This document shows, in pieces, positions 44,286-53,777 of a stretch of DNA of 64,000 nucleotides; position 1 is the stretch's first letter, and the number at the start of each line of letters is the position of its first letter. The notes under the pieces were generated by a model. That model saw only the letters and a program-made list of their open reading frames with translations, was not told the DNA's origin and made no database searches. The DNA lies in NCBI RefSeq assembly GCF_001375535.1, contig NZ_LN831197.1:685719-749718 (forward strand), written 5' to 3'. The position numbers and the translations under genes are program-made. The stretch is from Bacillus niameyensis (GTDB lineage Bacteria > Bacillota > Bacilli > Bacillales > Bacillaceae_C).

Positions 44286-47126
44286 ATGAGTAAACAGGCT
44301 TCATATTATGGATCGCCCTGGGAAAACTTCACGGGTCCGAATCTTGGTTATGTCATTGAAGTTTATGAGCATTATCTAAATGATCCTGATAGTATTGATC
44401 AGGAATTAAGACACCTTTTTGATCAATGGGGAGCTCCTCAAGGGTCGCTTAGCGAAGAATCAACAAAAGGACAAGCTGATATTTCATTCCAACTTCCTTC
44501 TAAACCAGACATGTATAGCAAGGTTGTTGCAGCAGTTAAACTTGCTGATAATATTCGTACATACGGGCATCTTGCTGCCGATATTAGACCTTTTAATTTA
44601 AGCAAATCAAGCGTTAGAAGAATTGAACCATCTGAATTTAATTTATCGGATGAAGATCTGAAAAATATTCCAGCATCATTTATTTCTCCTAATGCACCAT
44701 CTAATCTAAAAGACGGGTTAGAAGCCATTGCTCACTTAAAAAAGGTATATACTAAGCGTTTGGCATTTGAGTACCATCAAGTTCATGAATTAGATGAAAA
44801 GAATTGGCTTCAAGAACAAATAGAGTCCGAAAGTTTTTATCCTTCTTTAACTAAGGAGGAAAAGGTTAATTTATTGAAACGCCTAGCCGAAGTTGAAGGT
44901 TTTGAATCATTTATTCACAGGACCTTTGTCGGTCAAAAAAGGTTTTCGATCGAGGGGCTTGACACACTTGTACCACTTATGGACAGCATTATTAGTTCAA
45001 CAGTAAAAACTGGAACAAGAACGATTAACATTGGGATGGCCCACCGTGGTAGATTGAACGTTTTGGCCCATATTCTAGAAAAACCATATAGCCTAATCTT
45101 TTCAGAATTTCAACATGCTCCTAATAAGGACTTAATCCCATCTGAAGGTTCGATTGGAATTACTTACGGTTGGACTGGAGATGTTAAATATCACCTTGGA
45201 GCGGATAGAAGATTAAAGCGTGGCAATACTGCTTCGACAAGAATAACTTTAGCAAATAACCCGAGCCATTTAGAAGTCGTTGGTCCTGTAGTAGATGGCT
45301 ATACTCGAGCTGCACAAGAAAATCGAGAAAAAGCAGGGTATCCGGACCAAGATATGGCAAGTGCATTAGCCATTTCTGTACATGGGGATGCAGCTTTTCC
45401 TGGGGAAGGCATTGTACAGGAAACGCTTAATATGGGACGTTTAAATGGATACAATACTGGCGGAACTATTCATATTATTGCTAATAATATGATTGGCTTT
45501 ACAACCGAAAGTTCGGATTCTAGATCCACACATTATGCGAGTGATGTCGCTAAAGGTTTTGAGATACCAATCGTTCATGTTAATGCTGATGACCCAGAAG
45601 CAGTTGTTGCAGCAGGTATTTTAGCTTATAAATATCGTGAGAAGTTTCATAAAGATTTTATGATTGATTTAATTGGCTATAGAAGGTACGGTCATAATGA
45701 AACAGACGAGCCAATGGTTACGAATCCATTAATGTATAACATTATTAAAAATCACCCTACCGTTAAACAAATCTATGCTCAGTTGCTTATAAATAAAGGT
45801 GTGATTGCTGAAAAAGAAGTTCAAGAAATCGATGAAAATATTTTTAAACAGCTCCAGTCAGAATATGATTTAGTAACAAAAAATAAAGAGGTTCGGGACT
45901 CAGCAATGAACCCACCTGAATATATCATGAAAGGCCATCAAAATGCTGAAACAAAAGTCTCAGCTGAAGAATTAAATATGATCAATACAGCCTTACTCGA
46001 TTGGCCTGAACAATTTAATGTTCTTCAAAAATTAAGTCGAATTTTAAAAAGACGAGAAACAGCTTTCGAAGGTAACGGTAAAATCGACTGGGCTCACGCC
46101 GAATCTCTTGCCTTTGGTTCAATCTTAAGAGAGGGAACTCCAATCCGATTTACTGGACAAGATTCACAAAGGGGCACCTTTGCACAACGTCATCTAGTCC
46201 TACATGACGAAAAGACAGGTGAAGAGTTAGTCCCTATGCATCATATCCCAGATGTTAACGCTTCTTTCGTAGTGCATAACAGTCCGCTAACTGAAGCTGC
46301 AGTAGTTGGCTTTGAGTATGGGTACAATGTGTTTGCACCTGAAACTCTCGTCATTTGGGAAGCCCAATTCGGTGATTTTGCTAATATGGCTCAAGTATAT
46401 TTTGATCAATTTATTTCCTCCGGAAGAGCAAAATGGGGGCAAAAATCAGGACTTGTTCTCCTACTACCACACGGATATGAAGGTCAAGGCCCAGAACATT
46501 CTAGTGGTAGAGTGGAAAGATTCCTACAAAGTGCTGCTGAAAACAATTGGACTGTTGCTAATTTATCTAGTGCCGCACAATATTTTCATCTTTTAAGAAG
46601 ACAAGCAGCTTCTCTTGGAAAAGATGGGGTTAAACCTTTAGTGATCATGACGCCAAAATATTTACTAAGACATCCGCTAGCCTCTGCTGATCTAAAAGAC
46701 CTTTCTGAAGGTGTTTTTCATCCAGTAGCCGAACAAAAAGGGTTAGGTGAAAACAAAGAAGCTGTTGAAAGAATCATTCTGTGCAGTGGTAAAATTGCGA
46801 TTGATCTTGAGGAACACTTACAAAATGAAAAAGATACAGACTGGCTTCATATCCTAAGGGTTGAAGAATTATATCCATTCCCGAGTGAAGAAGTTAAAGA
46901 TATATTAGTAAATTATCATAATCTAAAGGAACTTGTTTGGGTACAAGAGGAGCCGAAAAATATGGGCGGATGGACTCATGTTGATCCTTATTTACGAAAG
47001 CTTGCTCCTACTGGTGTTGAAGTAAAATATACAGGCCGTAGAAGACGATCAAGCCCATCAGAAGGAGATCCTACGATTCATAAAAAAGAGCAGAATCGTA
47101 TTCTAATTGAAGCTTTTACAAAGTGA
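44286..47126 (+). CDS. odhA: 2-oxoglutarate dehydrogenase E1 component
   Basis: The 946-residue thiamine-diphosphate enzyme decarboxylates 2-oxoglutarate in the citric acid cycle. The N-terminus has WENFTGPNLGYVIEVYEHYL and the 2-oxoglutarate pocket IGMAHRGRLNVL. The ThDP site reads HGDAAFPGEGIV with NNMIGFTT, and the C-terminal transketolase-like domain has VWEAQFGDFANMAQVYFDQF-type IWEAQFGDFANMAQ and GQGPEHSSGRVERFLQ. Length is normal. GGAGG precedes the ATG. It works with OdhB, encoded downstream, and the shared E3 lipoamide dehydrogenase. Confidence 0.97.
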   Translation: MSKQASYYGSPWENFTGPNLGYVIEVYEHYLNDPDSIDQELRHLFDQWGAPQGSLSEESTKGQADISFQLPSKPDMYSKVVAAVKLADNIRTYGHLAADIRPFNLSKSSVRRIEPSEFNLSDEDLKNIPASFISPNAPSNLKDGLEAIAHLKKVYTKRLAFEYHQVHELDEKNWLQEQIESESFYPSLTKEEKVNLLKRLAEVEGFESFIHRTFVGQKRFSIEGLDTLVPLMDSIISSTVKTGTRTINIGMAHRGRLNVLAHILEKPYSLIFSEFQHAPNKDLIPSEGSIGITYGWTGDVKYHLGADRRLKRGNTASTRITLANNPSHLEVVGPVVDGYTRAAQENREKAGYPDQDMASALAISVHGDAAFPGEGIVQETLNMGRLNGYNTGGTIHIIANNMIGFTTESSDSRSTHYASDVAKGFEIPIVHVNADDPEAVVAAGILAYKYREKFHKDFMIDLIGYRRYGHNETDEPMVTNPLMYNIIKNHPTVKQIYAQLLINKGVIAEKEVQEIDENIFKQLQSEYDLVTKNKEVRDSAMNPPEYIMKGHQNAETKVSAEELNMINTALLDWPEQFNVLQKLSRILKRRETAFEGNGKIDWAHAESLAFGSILREGTPIRFTGQDSQRGTFAQRHLVLHDEKTGEELVPMHHIPDVNASFVVHNSPLTEAAVVGFEYGYNVFAPETLVIWEAQFGDFANMAQVYFDQFISSGRAKWGQKSGLVLLLPHGYEGQGPEHSSGRVERFLQSAAENNWTVANLSSAAQYFHLLRRQAASLGKDGVKPLVIMTPKYLLRHPLASADLKDLSEGVFHPVAEQKGLGENKEAVERIILCSGKIAIDLEEHLQNEKDTDWLHILRVEELYPFPSEEVKDILVNYHNLKELVWVQEEPKNMGGWTHVDPYLRKLAPTGVEVKYTGRRRRSSPSEGDPTIHKKEQNRILIEAFTK

Positions 47127-47296
47127 TAAAATGGTAGAATGGCAAAAACACCTGTATATTGACTAACTAACAATAGAAGTTAATAGTTGGTTAGTTGGTA
47201 TATGGCGGCCAGATAAAGAGGGACGAGACTTGTTCTTTGGAGCTATATCTTACTAAAAAAATTATTGAGTGGGTTTAATCAGAGGAGGACTACAAA

Positions 47297-48538
47297 GTGG
47301 CTGAAATAAAAGTACCTGAATTAGCAGAATCGATTACGGAAGGTACGATTGCACAATGGTTGAAACAACCCGGTGATCATGTAGAAAAAGGCGAATATAT
47401 CGTCGAACTAGAAACGGATAAAGTGAATCTAGAAGTTATTTCTGAAGAATCTGGAATTGTAAAGGAATTAAAAGCTGCGGAGGGTGATACGGTTCAAGTT
47501 GGAGAAGTGATCGCCATTGTGGAAGCTGGTGATGGTGCACCTGCAGTTGAAGCAGAAACGGTGAATAAAGTCGACGAACATGCTGTCAAACAAGAAGACA
47601 GTGCAGAAACAACTTCTGATGCTAATGAGGATAAGCTTGATCGTACAATTGCTTCACCTGCAGCACGTAAACTCGCGAGGGAAAAAGGGATCGATTTATC
47701 TGAAGTACCAACTGTTGACCCTCTTGGCCGTGTAAGGAAGCAAGATGTTGCATCTTATTCTAATCAACCTAAACAGGAAACTGTTTCAGCTCCAGCTGCG
47801 CAAGTGCAAAAATCGGTCCCTACACCTGAAAATGGCAAACCAGTTGAACGGGTTCGGTTATCAAGACGCCGTCAAACAATTGCAAAAAGGCTAGTGGAAG
47901 TTCAACAAAATGCTGCTATGTTAACAACGTTTAACGAAATTGATATGACAGCAGTAATGAATCTTCGCAAACGTAAAAAGGATAAATTCTTTGAAGAACA
48001 TGATGTTCGCCTTGGATTTATGTCATTTTTCACTAAAGCAGTTGTAGCAGCTTTGAGGAAATTTCCTGCTGTAAATTCAGAACTGCAAGGTGACGAATTA
48101 GTATTGAAAAAATTCTATGACATCGGCGTGGCTGTTTCAACAGATGAAGGTTTAGTCGTTCCTGTAATCCGCGATTGCGATCGCAAAAACTTTGCCGAGA
48201 TCGAATCAGATATCCTTGCAGTTGCTAAAAAAGCAAGAGATAATAAATTATCCCTCAATGATTTGCAAGGTGGAACATTTACTATAACCAACGGAGGAGT
48301 ATTTGGCTCCTTATTGTCTACCCCAATACTGAATGGTACACAGGTTGGTATTTTAGGAATGCACACTATTCAAACAAGACCTGTTGCAATTGATGCTGAA
48401 AGAATGGAAAATCGTCCAATGATGTATGTTGCTTTGTCTTACGACCATCGGGTTATTGATGGTAAAGAAGCTGTTGGTTTCCTTGTTACAGTTAAAAAAT
48501 TGCTTGAGAATCCGGAAGATCTTTTATTAGAAGGTTGA
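47297..48538 (+). CDS. odhB: Dihydrolipoyl succinyltransferase (E2) of 2-oxoglutarate dehydrogenase
   Basis: The 413-residue E2 carries a lipoyl domain with Lys in ETDKVNLEV (near residue 42) and a peripheral-subunit-binding domain, [19 protein letters not shown]. The catalytic acyltransferase domain has the active-site His and Asp in [15 protein letters not shown]. Acidic and Pro/Ala-rich linkers separate the domains. The start is GTG behind AGGAGG. It lies 170 bases after odhA, probably in the same operon, and a terminator follows. Confidence 0.97.
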   Translation: MAEIKVPELAESITEGTIAQWLKQPGDHVEKGEYIVELETDKVNLEVISEESGIVKELKAAEGDTVQVGEVIAIVEAGDGAPAVEAETVNKVDEHAVKQEDSAETTSDANEDKLDRTIASPAARKLAREKGIDLSEVPTVDPLGRVRKQDVASYSNQPKQETVSAPAAQVQKSVPTPENGKPVERVRLSRRRQTIAKRLVEVQQNAAMLTTFNEIDMTAVMNLRKRKKDKFFEEHDVRLGFMSFFTKAVVAALRKFPAVNSELQGDELVLKKFYDIGVAVSTDEGLVVPVIRDCDRKNFAEIESDILAVAKKARDNKLSLNDLQGGTFTITNGGVFGSLLSTPILNGTQVGILGMHTIQTRPVAIDAERMENRPMMYVALSYDHRVIDGKEAVGFLVTVKKLLENPEDLLLEG

Positions 48539-48555
48539 TAAGAAGATTTTTCACT

Positions 48556-48594
48556 AAATGTGACCACTTCCTTTAAAGTGGTCACATTTTTTTG
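48556..48594 (+). terminator. Terminator of odhA-odhB
   Basis: The 14-bp stem AAATGTGACCACTT with its complement has a 6-base loop and a T run. Confidence 0.92.
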
Positions 48595-48599
48595 AATCG

Positions 48600-48628
48600 A
48601 AAAAACGTACTCTCACATAAAGAGTACG
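48600..48628 (-). terminator. Terminator of the Sda-like gene
   Basis: The 8-bp stem CGTACTCT/AGAGTACG is followed on the minus strand by TTTTTT. Confidence 0.75.
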
Positions 48629-48658
48629 CTTTCTTCTCGTATACTATTAAGTTTAATC

Positions 48659-48781
48659 CTACAGTTTCAAGCCCCGTTTTCTAATTTCCAATTTTAATAA
48701 TTCAATCCACTCACGCTCATGATTATTTTTTTTCGCGTCACGATAGGCAGCAACCAGCATTTCATTACTCATAATCTTCAT
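48659..48781 (-). CDS. sda: Sda-like small inhibitor of sporulation kinases
   Basis: A 40-residue protein is encoded between a GAGGAGG site and a terminator. It contains MSNEMLVAAYRDAKKNN and EWIELLKLEIRKRGL, matching the two-helix hairpin pattern of Sda, LSDELLxxxYxxA...FIxLLxxEIxRRxL. Sda binds the sporulation kinases KinA and KinB and blocks phosphorelay activity when replication is impaired. The spacing from the site to ATG is about 12 bases, slightly long; a second ATG is at codon 4. The assignment rests on this motif pattern only. Confidence 0.65.
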   Translation of the reverse strand: MKIMSNEMLVAAYRDAKKNNHEREWIELLKLEIRKRGLKL

Positions 48782-49346
48782 AGCTAGTAAAAACCTCCTC
48801 ATGAAAGTTGGATTAATTTTTATCTATAATTATTCTACAGGTTTAAAAAGAAAAAAGAAAGCATTAAAATGGATTTACACATTATTTTAAACGTTCCTTT
48901 TAATAAATGAATTCTGAATATCATTGTTTATAATAAGCAATTAAAGAGCAGCAACTGTATTGAATGAATGTATAAATAATTTGAAGTGGACTAGAATCAG
49001 CATGTAACGTCAGTCCTTAGCCAAGCTGCAGAGCAAGCAGCTGCTATTGCGATTCAAAATAAAATAATCGTTCAGAATGTTGATTATGAAGTTTTAAAGC
49101 AGCAACTGTTAAAAGATAACTGAGTACTAAGCTGAAAATACTCATTAACAGAAATTTAACTGTCTACTTTTGACCGCAAAGGAGACTGTTTTTTTATATA
49201 AATTGCAATAATTTTAAAAAGAAATTATTATACGAAAAAGGTGCTTGCCTTTTACTATATTTAAATTCATAATAGTGTATAATCACTAATTATTTGACAA
49301 ACTTTGCTAGATTTGTTAAAGAGGTTGTTGGAAGGAGGGAGTATCG
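48782..49346. other. Intergenic region with a gene remnant
   Basis: No complete gene is visible in 560 bases. A frame near 48999-49124 reads SQAAEQAAAIAIQNKII, VQNVDYEVLKQQLLKDN and TGA, which looks like coding sequence but lacks a start and follows TAG. The 12-mer AGCAGCAACTGT at 48947 and 49098 is a direct repeat, both reading QQL in that style of frame. This may be a decayed tandem gene. I cannot name it. Confidence 0.35.
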
Positions 49347-49817
49347 GTGTTTAATGAGAGAATGGCGTTGAAAATGAGGTTAGAGGATTTAAAGGGTGCG
49401 GAGGAAAAAATACTAGCAGAAATTCGAGCGGAACGATCCTTTGTTATTAATAGATTAAGAGAACTGGATGAACAAGAAAAATATGAAAAGTCACGAGATT
49501 TTAAAACTAAAAATACAGATGCACTTGATTGCTCGATCCATATCCCTACTCCTCCTCGAACTAGGAAAGGTCGTCCATCAAGACGAAGTAAGACTTCTAA
49601 GATGAGAGAAACTACGATTAATATTTTAAAAGAACAAACGACACCAATTCGTGCAAAAGATTTACAAAAGGAAATAGAAGACAGTACTGGTTTTCAAATA
49701 GCGAATATGACTACTTTTATGAATACTATTCAAAAAACAGATGAATATATTATAAAAGTAGGCCGTGGATTATATATTTATCAGCACCAACAAGCAAATA
49801 TTCTGACTGAAAAATAA
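49347..49817 (+). CDS. rok: Rok-family DNA-binding protein
   Basis: The 156-residue protein begins MFNERMALKMRLEDLKGAEE, nearly the same opening as B. subtilis Rok. It has an N-terminal coiled-coil oligomerisation part (residues 1-45), a basic linker (RTRKGRPSRRSKTSKMRE), and a C-terminal winged-helix domain with SSELQKEIE-like AKDLQKEIEDSTGFQIANMT. Rok binds AT-rich DNA, silences acquired genes and represses comK. This form is about 35 residues shorter than Rok of B. subtilis, mainly in the linker. The start is GTG behind GGAGGG. Confidence 0.88.
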   Translation: MFNERMALKMRLEDLKGAEEKILAEIRAERSFVINRLRELDEQEKYEKSRDFKTKNTDALDCSIHIPTPPRTRKGRPSRRSKTSKMRETTINILKEQTTPIRAKDLQKEIEDSTGFQIANMTTFMNTIQKTDEYIIKVGRGLYIYQHQQANILTEK

Positions 49818-49949
49818 GTTGGATTTCAAACTAGGGCGGACTCATCTTTCGTTTTCTGTTTCCTCATATTAAAGTAACGGGAGAGACTATTTGTTCATTA
49901 ATAGAATAATTTTTTGATTCCTTAGCTTGCTTAATAGCAAGCTTTTTAT

Positions 49950-50098
49950 TTTTATCCCGCATTAACTGGCTGTAAGACCCCCACTTAAAGAATTCGAGGA
50001 GAATCCAAGAATTGTAGTGGGGGATCAACAGCCAGTAAAAGCCCGATTGGTTCAACTAACAATCAGTGGGGGATGAGGAAAACCCCCACTGATTGAAG
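49950..50098. mobile_element. Palindrome-rich remnant, possibly an IS200/IS605-type end (PATE-like)
   Basis: Two large adjacent hairpins share a GTGGGGG motif. The first pairs ACTGGCTGT...CCCCCAC with GTGGGGG...ACAGCCAGT; the second, near 50062-50097, pairs CAATCAGTGGGGG with CCCCCACTGATTG around a 10-base loop. Such subterminal palindromes without terminal inverted repeats are typical of IS200/IS605 ends and the small elements derived from them. The flanking 49818-49949 shows no gene. No transposase remains, so this is tentative. Confidence 0.4.
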
Positions 50099-50164
50099 TT
50101 TCACTTTATAAGAAGTTTTGTTAAAATAGTATTTATGCACATTAGATTAGAGAGGAATTCAGTC

Positions 50165-51037
50165 ATGAATAATCCAGTTTTACCGAAAGAAATTATAAAA
50201 ATTATCGAAGATAGACGTTCGTTGTTTTCAACCAACCATGAATTCATGAAGCAGGGAGGATTTTTAGCTGCTGACGATCAACTATTACAAGATGCGTTAA
50301 TCGCTTTGGCTCTTGGAAAAAATCTCTTGCTTAAAGGTCCAACTGGATCAGGTAAAACAAAACTAGCTGAAACATTAGCACATTTTTTTGGACAACCTAT
50401 GCATAGCATAAATTGCTCGGTTGATATCGATTCGGAAGCTTTATTAGGATTCAAGACAATTGGTTATGAAGATGGTATGAATCAAATTGAGTTCATACCA
50501 GGGCCAGTAGTGAATGCGATGAACAAGGGGCACCTATTATATATAGATGAAATTAATATGGCTAAACCCGAAACATTACCAATTTTAAACAGTGTTTTAG
50601 ATTATAGAAGGACAGTTTTCAATCCATTTACTGGAAATGTTGAGACAGCAGTACATGGTTTTGGTGTCATAGCAGCCATAAACGAAGGATATGTAGGAAC
50701 TGTTCCTTTAAATGAGGCATTAAAAAATCGCTTTGTTGTGATGGAAGTTCCGTATGTCCAAGGTGATGTATTAAGAAGGGTATTAGAAAATGAAAGTATT
50801 TTAAAGGACGAAAGATTGATTGATAAATTTGTTACTTTATCTGCTGATTTACTAACTCAAGTAAGAAATGGACAGATTCCTGAGGAGGCTGCATCTATCC
50901 GTGCCTTAATTGATACGTGTGATTTGGCATCATTCATTCCTCCATTAAGAGCTATCCAAAGAGGGATCACAGATAAGCTTGAAGAGGAAAGAGAAAAGGC
51001 AGCTATTATGAATATTGCTGCAACCTTATTTGAATGA
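50165..51037 (+). CDS. yojN: MoxR/NorQ-type AAA+ ATPase YojN
   Basis: The 290-residue AAA+ protein has Walker A GPTGSGKTK near residue 60, Walker B LLYIDEINMAKPE and a sensor region IAAINEGYVGTVPLNEALKNRF. It is closest to the NorQ/CbbQ/GvpN branch of AAA+ ATPases, which activate metalloenzymes with a VWA partner. The ATG at 50165 follows AGAGGAA; the upstream frame has no site. It is followed 10 bases later by its VWA partner. In B. subtilis yojN and yojO also lie beside odhAB. Confidence 0.92.
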   Translation: MNNPVLPKEIIKIIEDRRSLFSTNHEFMKQGGFLAADDQLLQDALIALALGKNLLLKGPTGSGKTKLAETLAHFFGQPMHSINCSVDIDSEALLGFKTIGYEDGMNQIEFIPGPVVNAMNKGHLLYIDEINMAKPETLPILNSVLDYRRTVFNPFTGNVETAVHGFGVIAAINEGYVGTVPLNEALKNRFVVMEVPYVQGDVLRRVLENESILKDERLIDKFVTLSADLLTQVRNGQIPEEAASIRALIDTCDLASFIPPLRAIQRGITDKLEEEREKAAIMNIAATLFE

Positions 51038-51047
51038 GGTGTAAATA

Positions 51048-52970
51048 ATGTATCGATTCATCGATTTCAATGATGAAAAAATTGATTCACTGCTTGTAAT
51101 GGAATTATCCGATTTAACGAAAACATTGACAAAAAATCCAGAAATTGATACAGAAGTACGTGTTCATTCCTATATAAGTAGGACCGAAAAGAAACTTTAT
51201 GTAAGCCACTTTTGGAATCATCGTGAAGAAGATATTACTCGTGCTGGGATGAAAAGCGATGTTTATCTTAGAGCACTAGGTAATGTTAGTTATACGAATT
51301 ACGAAGAGGTAGAACAATATGCTCGTTGGGCAGAAAAATCTCAAATCCCTCGTTTTGCGAAACAGTTATTCGTGCTAGCAGAAGACTTAAGAATAGAGGA
51401 GCTTTGCAAAAAAGCCAGGCCTGGAATGAAAAAAGAATTTCAGGTTAGAAGAAATGTCTACTACCAATTTTTTCAGACACAATTAAAAGTTAATTTGGAA
51501 AAGAGCTTATTCACGGATTGCTTTTATAATTTAGCCTATTTGATCATGAATGCTCAAACACCTTTATATGATTTACCAGAAATTCATACTCAATTTGAGA
51601 TGACCACACCCCGTTTCCAAACTAATTTGGAAGCCATTTTTGAAGCGAAAAATACGAGGGACATTGTAACTGTATGTAAATCTATTGTTTTACTTTTAGA
51701 GAATGAGGTAAAAAGGGATATGGTCAATGATTACTTTCACTTTCACAATGATCAAGTGACTTATTCCTACAATGGTGAAAAGTACCAGGATTTATTAAGA
51801 AAAGACCCTCTTGCTAACGATGATGAATTTAGTGAAGATCCTAATGGAGATGAAGAGTTTTTTAAGGAAGAAATGAAAACTTGGCATCGAGAAACTAGTG
51901 AGATGGGCAAAACATTTTTACAATTTGATCTTGATCAAGGAACAAAAAGTAAATTTTTAGCAAATGATGCCAGGGAAGGGGAACCAGGAGATCAATCACT
52001 TGCGATTGTTAAGGGATCTGCAGGTAAAAGTAGTTACAAAGATTATTCACCCTTAGATGAAATAGGCGAAAAAAATAAAGGCAGTGCAAAAGGGAACGAG
52101 CCGTACGGTAAGGAAAACCAATTTGCAGAAGCTCTTTTCTTAAAAAATGATCAAGTCGATTTGGAACAAAGAACCAAATATCAAAATTATAAAAATGATG
52201 TTATTCTCTATCAAAAGAAATTAAAAAAGATGATAGATCTTACTCTTGAACATAAAAAGCAAACAACCCGCTCCAATCTACCATTTGGACGACTAGATAA
52301 AAGATTAGTTCGATTTTTTACTGATGAACAGCCTAGGTTATTTTATAAAAAGAATGAGGATTCAAAGGAAATTGATGCAGTATTTAGCATGTTAGTAGAT
52401 TGTTCAGCTTCCATGCAAGAAATTATGGAAGAAACTAAAAAGGGAATTATTTTATTTCATGAAGCATTGAAATCTGTCCGTGTCCCTCATGAAATAACAG
52501 GGTTTTGGGAAGATGCAAACGATGCAACTGAAGATAGTCAGCCTAATTATTTTCGCCAAGTCGTCACTTTTGCTACTTCTTTAAATCGGGAAGTGGGACC
52601 GGAAATTATGCAATTAAAGGCCGAAGAAGATAATCGGGATGGTTTTGCAATTCGTGTTATTGGGGAAAGATTATTTACAAGAACAGAAAAACAAAAATAT
52701 TTAATTGTCTTTTCCGACGGAGAACCCGCCGCATTTGGATATGATCAAAATGGAATATTAGATACTCATTTAGCCGTAGTAGAAGCTCGTAAGAAAGGGA
52801 TAGAAGTTATTAATATATTTCTAGCAAAAGATGGGGTGGGGGAAGAACAAAGAAAGGTTTTTACAAATATCTATGGACCTTATAGTTTAATTGCTCCTTC
52901 CATCGAAGTTTTACCGGACATATTGTTTCCTTTGCTCAAAAAATTATTATTTAAATCGATTCATATGTAA
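51048..52970 (+). CDS. yojO: VWA-domain protein YojO (NorD/CobT-like)
   Basis: The 640-residue protein has an all-helical N-terminal part with LRIEELCKKARPGMKKEF, a charged, disordered centre (residues 260-360), and a C-terminal von Willebrand A domain. The MIDAS reads VDCSASM, and a later loop is FSDGEPAAFGYD. It resembles NorD and CobT, which work with a MoxR ATPase to insert or remodel a cofactor in a client enzyme. The client here is unknown; the conserved position beside odhAB is suggestive but not proof. Confidence 0.9.
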   Translation: MYRFIDFNDEKIDSLLVMELSDLTKTLTKNPEIDTEVRVHSYISRTEKKLYVSHFWNHREEDITRAGMKSDVYLRALGNVSYTNYEEVEQYARWAEKSQIPRFAKQLFVLAEDLRIEELCKKARPGMKKEFQVRRNVYYQFFQTQLKVNLEKSLFTDCFYNLAYLIMNAQTPLYDLPEIHTQFEMTTPRFQTNLEAIFEAKNTRDIVTVCKSIVLLLENEVKRDMVNDYFHFHNDQVTYSYNGEKYQDLLRKDPLANDDEFSEDPNGDEEFFKEEMKTWHRETSEMGKTFLQFDLDQGTKSKFLANDAREGEPGDQSLAIVKGSAGKSSYKDYSPLDEIGEKNKGSAKGNEPYGKENQFAEALFLKNDQVDLEQRTKYQNYKNDVILYQKKLKKMIDLTLEHKKQTTRSNLPFGRLDKRLVRFFTDEQPRLFYKKNEDSKEIDAVFSMLVDCSASMQEIMEETKKGIILFHEALKSVRVPHEITGFWEDANDATEDSQPNYFRQVVTFATSLNREVGPEIMQLKAEEDNRDGFAIRVIGERLFTRTEKQKYLIVFSDGEPAAFGYDQNGILDTHLAVVEARKKGIEVINIFLAKDGVGEEQRKVFTNIYGPYSLIAPSIEVLPDILFPLLKKLLFKSIHM

Positions 52971-53018
52971 TAGGCTGCATAATGCAGCCTACACATCCTA
53001 TTAGGCGTGGAGCCTTTT

Positions 53019-53777
53019 TCACCAACTTCTCCCCGCACCTCCACCGCCAGCAGAACCTCCACCGCCACTGCGCGGGCCACCGTTTCCACTGCCACGGAAG
53101 CGTAATAACGTACCAAGCACTCGTAGTAAAGAAAGAGAAAGGGCACCACCCAAAAACCTAAAATCAAGAAAAATTACACTTAGCAAAACAAAGGTAATGA
53201 TAAGAATAGTTAAAAGTGACGGCCCTCCGCGTTCATAACCATATTCATACCCCTTTGCATCGACTTGCTTTTTCAATTGATATTCATTCGCTACTTCATT
53301 AAATAACTGTTTATATGTATTCGTAATCGCCCCAGCAAGATCATCTTTTTCTAAATAAGGAAGAGCGTATGTATCTAATATTCTTCCGACTTTTCCATCT
53401 GGAAGCTGACCTTCAAGCCCGTATCCAACCTCGATATAGATTTTGCGATCCTGTAGGGCAAGCAATAACAATACTCCGTTATTTTTTTTCTTATCGCCAA
53501 GTTCATATTTACGAAATGCATCAACGGCATACTCCTCTACTGGAATACCTTCAAGAGAGGGGATAGTTAAAAGCGCAATTTGTGCTCCGACTTGATCGTC
53601 AAGATAAGTAGCAATTTCTACCAATTCTTGTTTTTCATTCTGTGACAAAATTCCAGAAAAATCTTGCACATATATTGAACCAGTAGGATCAGGCACTTCT
53701 GCAGCGTTTACCTGATTAAAAGACAACGGTGAAATCAGTATCACAATGAAAAACAGTAGAAATTGCAATTTTTTCAT
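53019..53777 (-). CDS. TPM-domain membrane protein (YgcG/YdjH-like)
   Basis: The 252-residue protein has a signal peptide (residues 1-25), a TPM domain (YVQDFSGILSQNEKQELVEIA, GVLLLLALQDRKIYIEVGYGLEG) and a C-terminal membrane segment. It ends in a Gly/Ser-rich tail (GGPRSGGGGSAGGGGAGRSW). TPM domains are found with LemA in many bacteria; in the family they are linked to membrane-stress or photosystem assembly roles. It overlaps lemA by four bases (ATGA), forming an operon. Confidence 0.9.
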   Translation of the reverse strand: MKKLQFLLFFIVILISPLSFNQVNAAEVPDPTGSIYVQDFSGILSQNEKQELVEIATYLDDQVGAQIALLTIPSLEGIPVEEYAVDAFRKYELGDKKKNNGVLLLLALQDRKIYIEVGYGLEGQLPDGKVGRILDTYALPYLEKDDLAGAITNTYKQLFNEVANEYQLKKQVDAKGYEYGYERGGPSLLTILIITFVLLSVIFLDFRFLGGALSLSLLRVLGTLLRFRGSGNGGPRSGGGGSAGGGGAGRSW

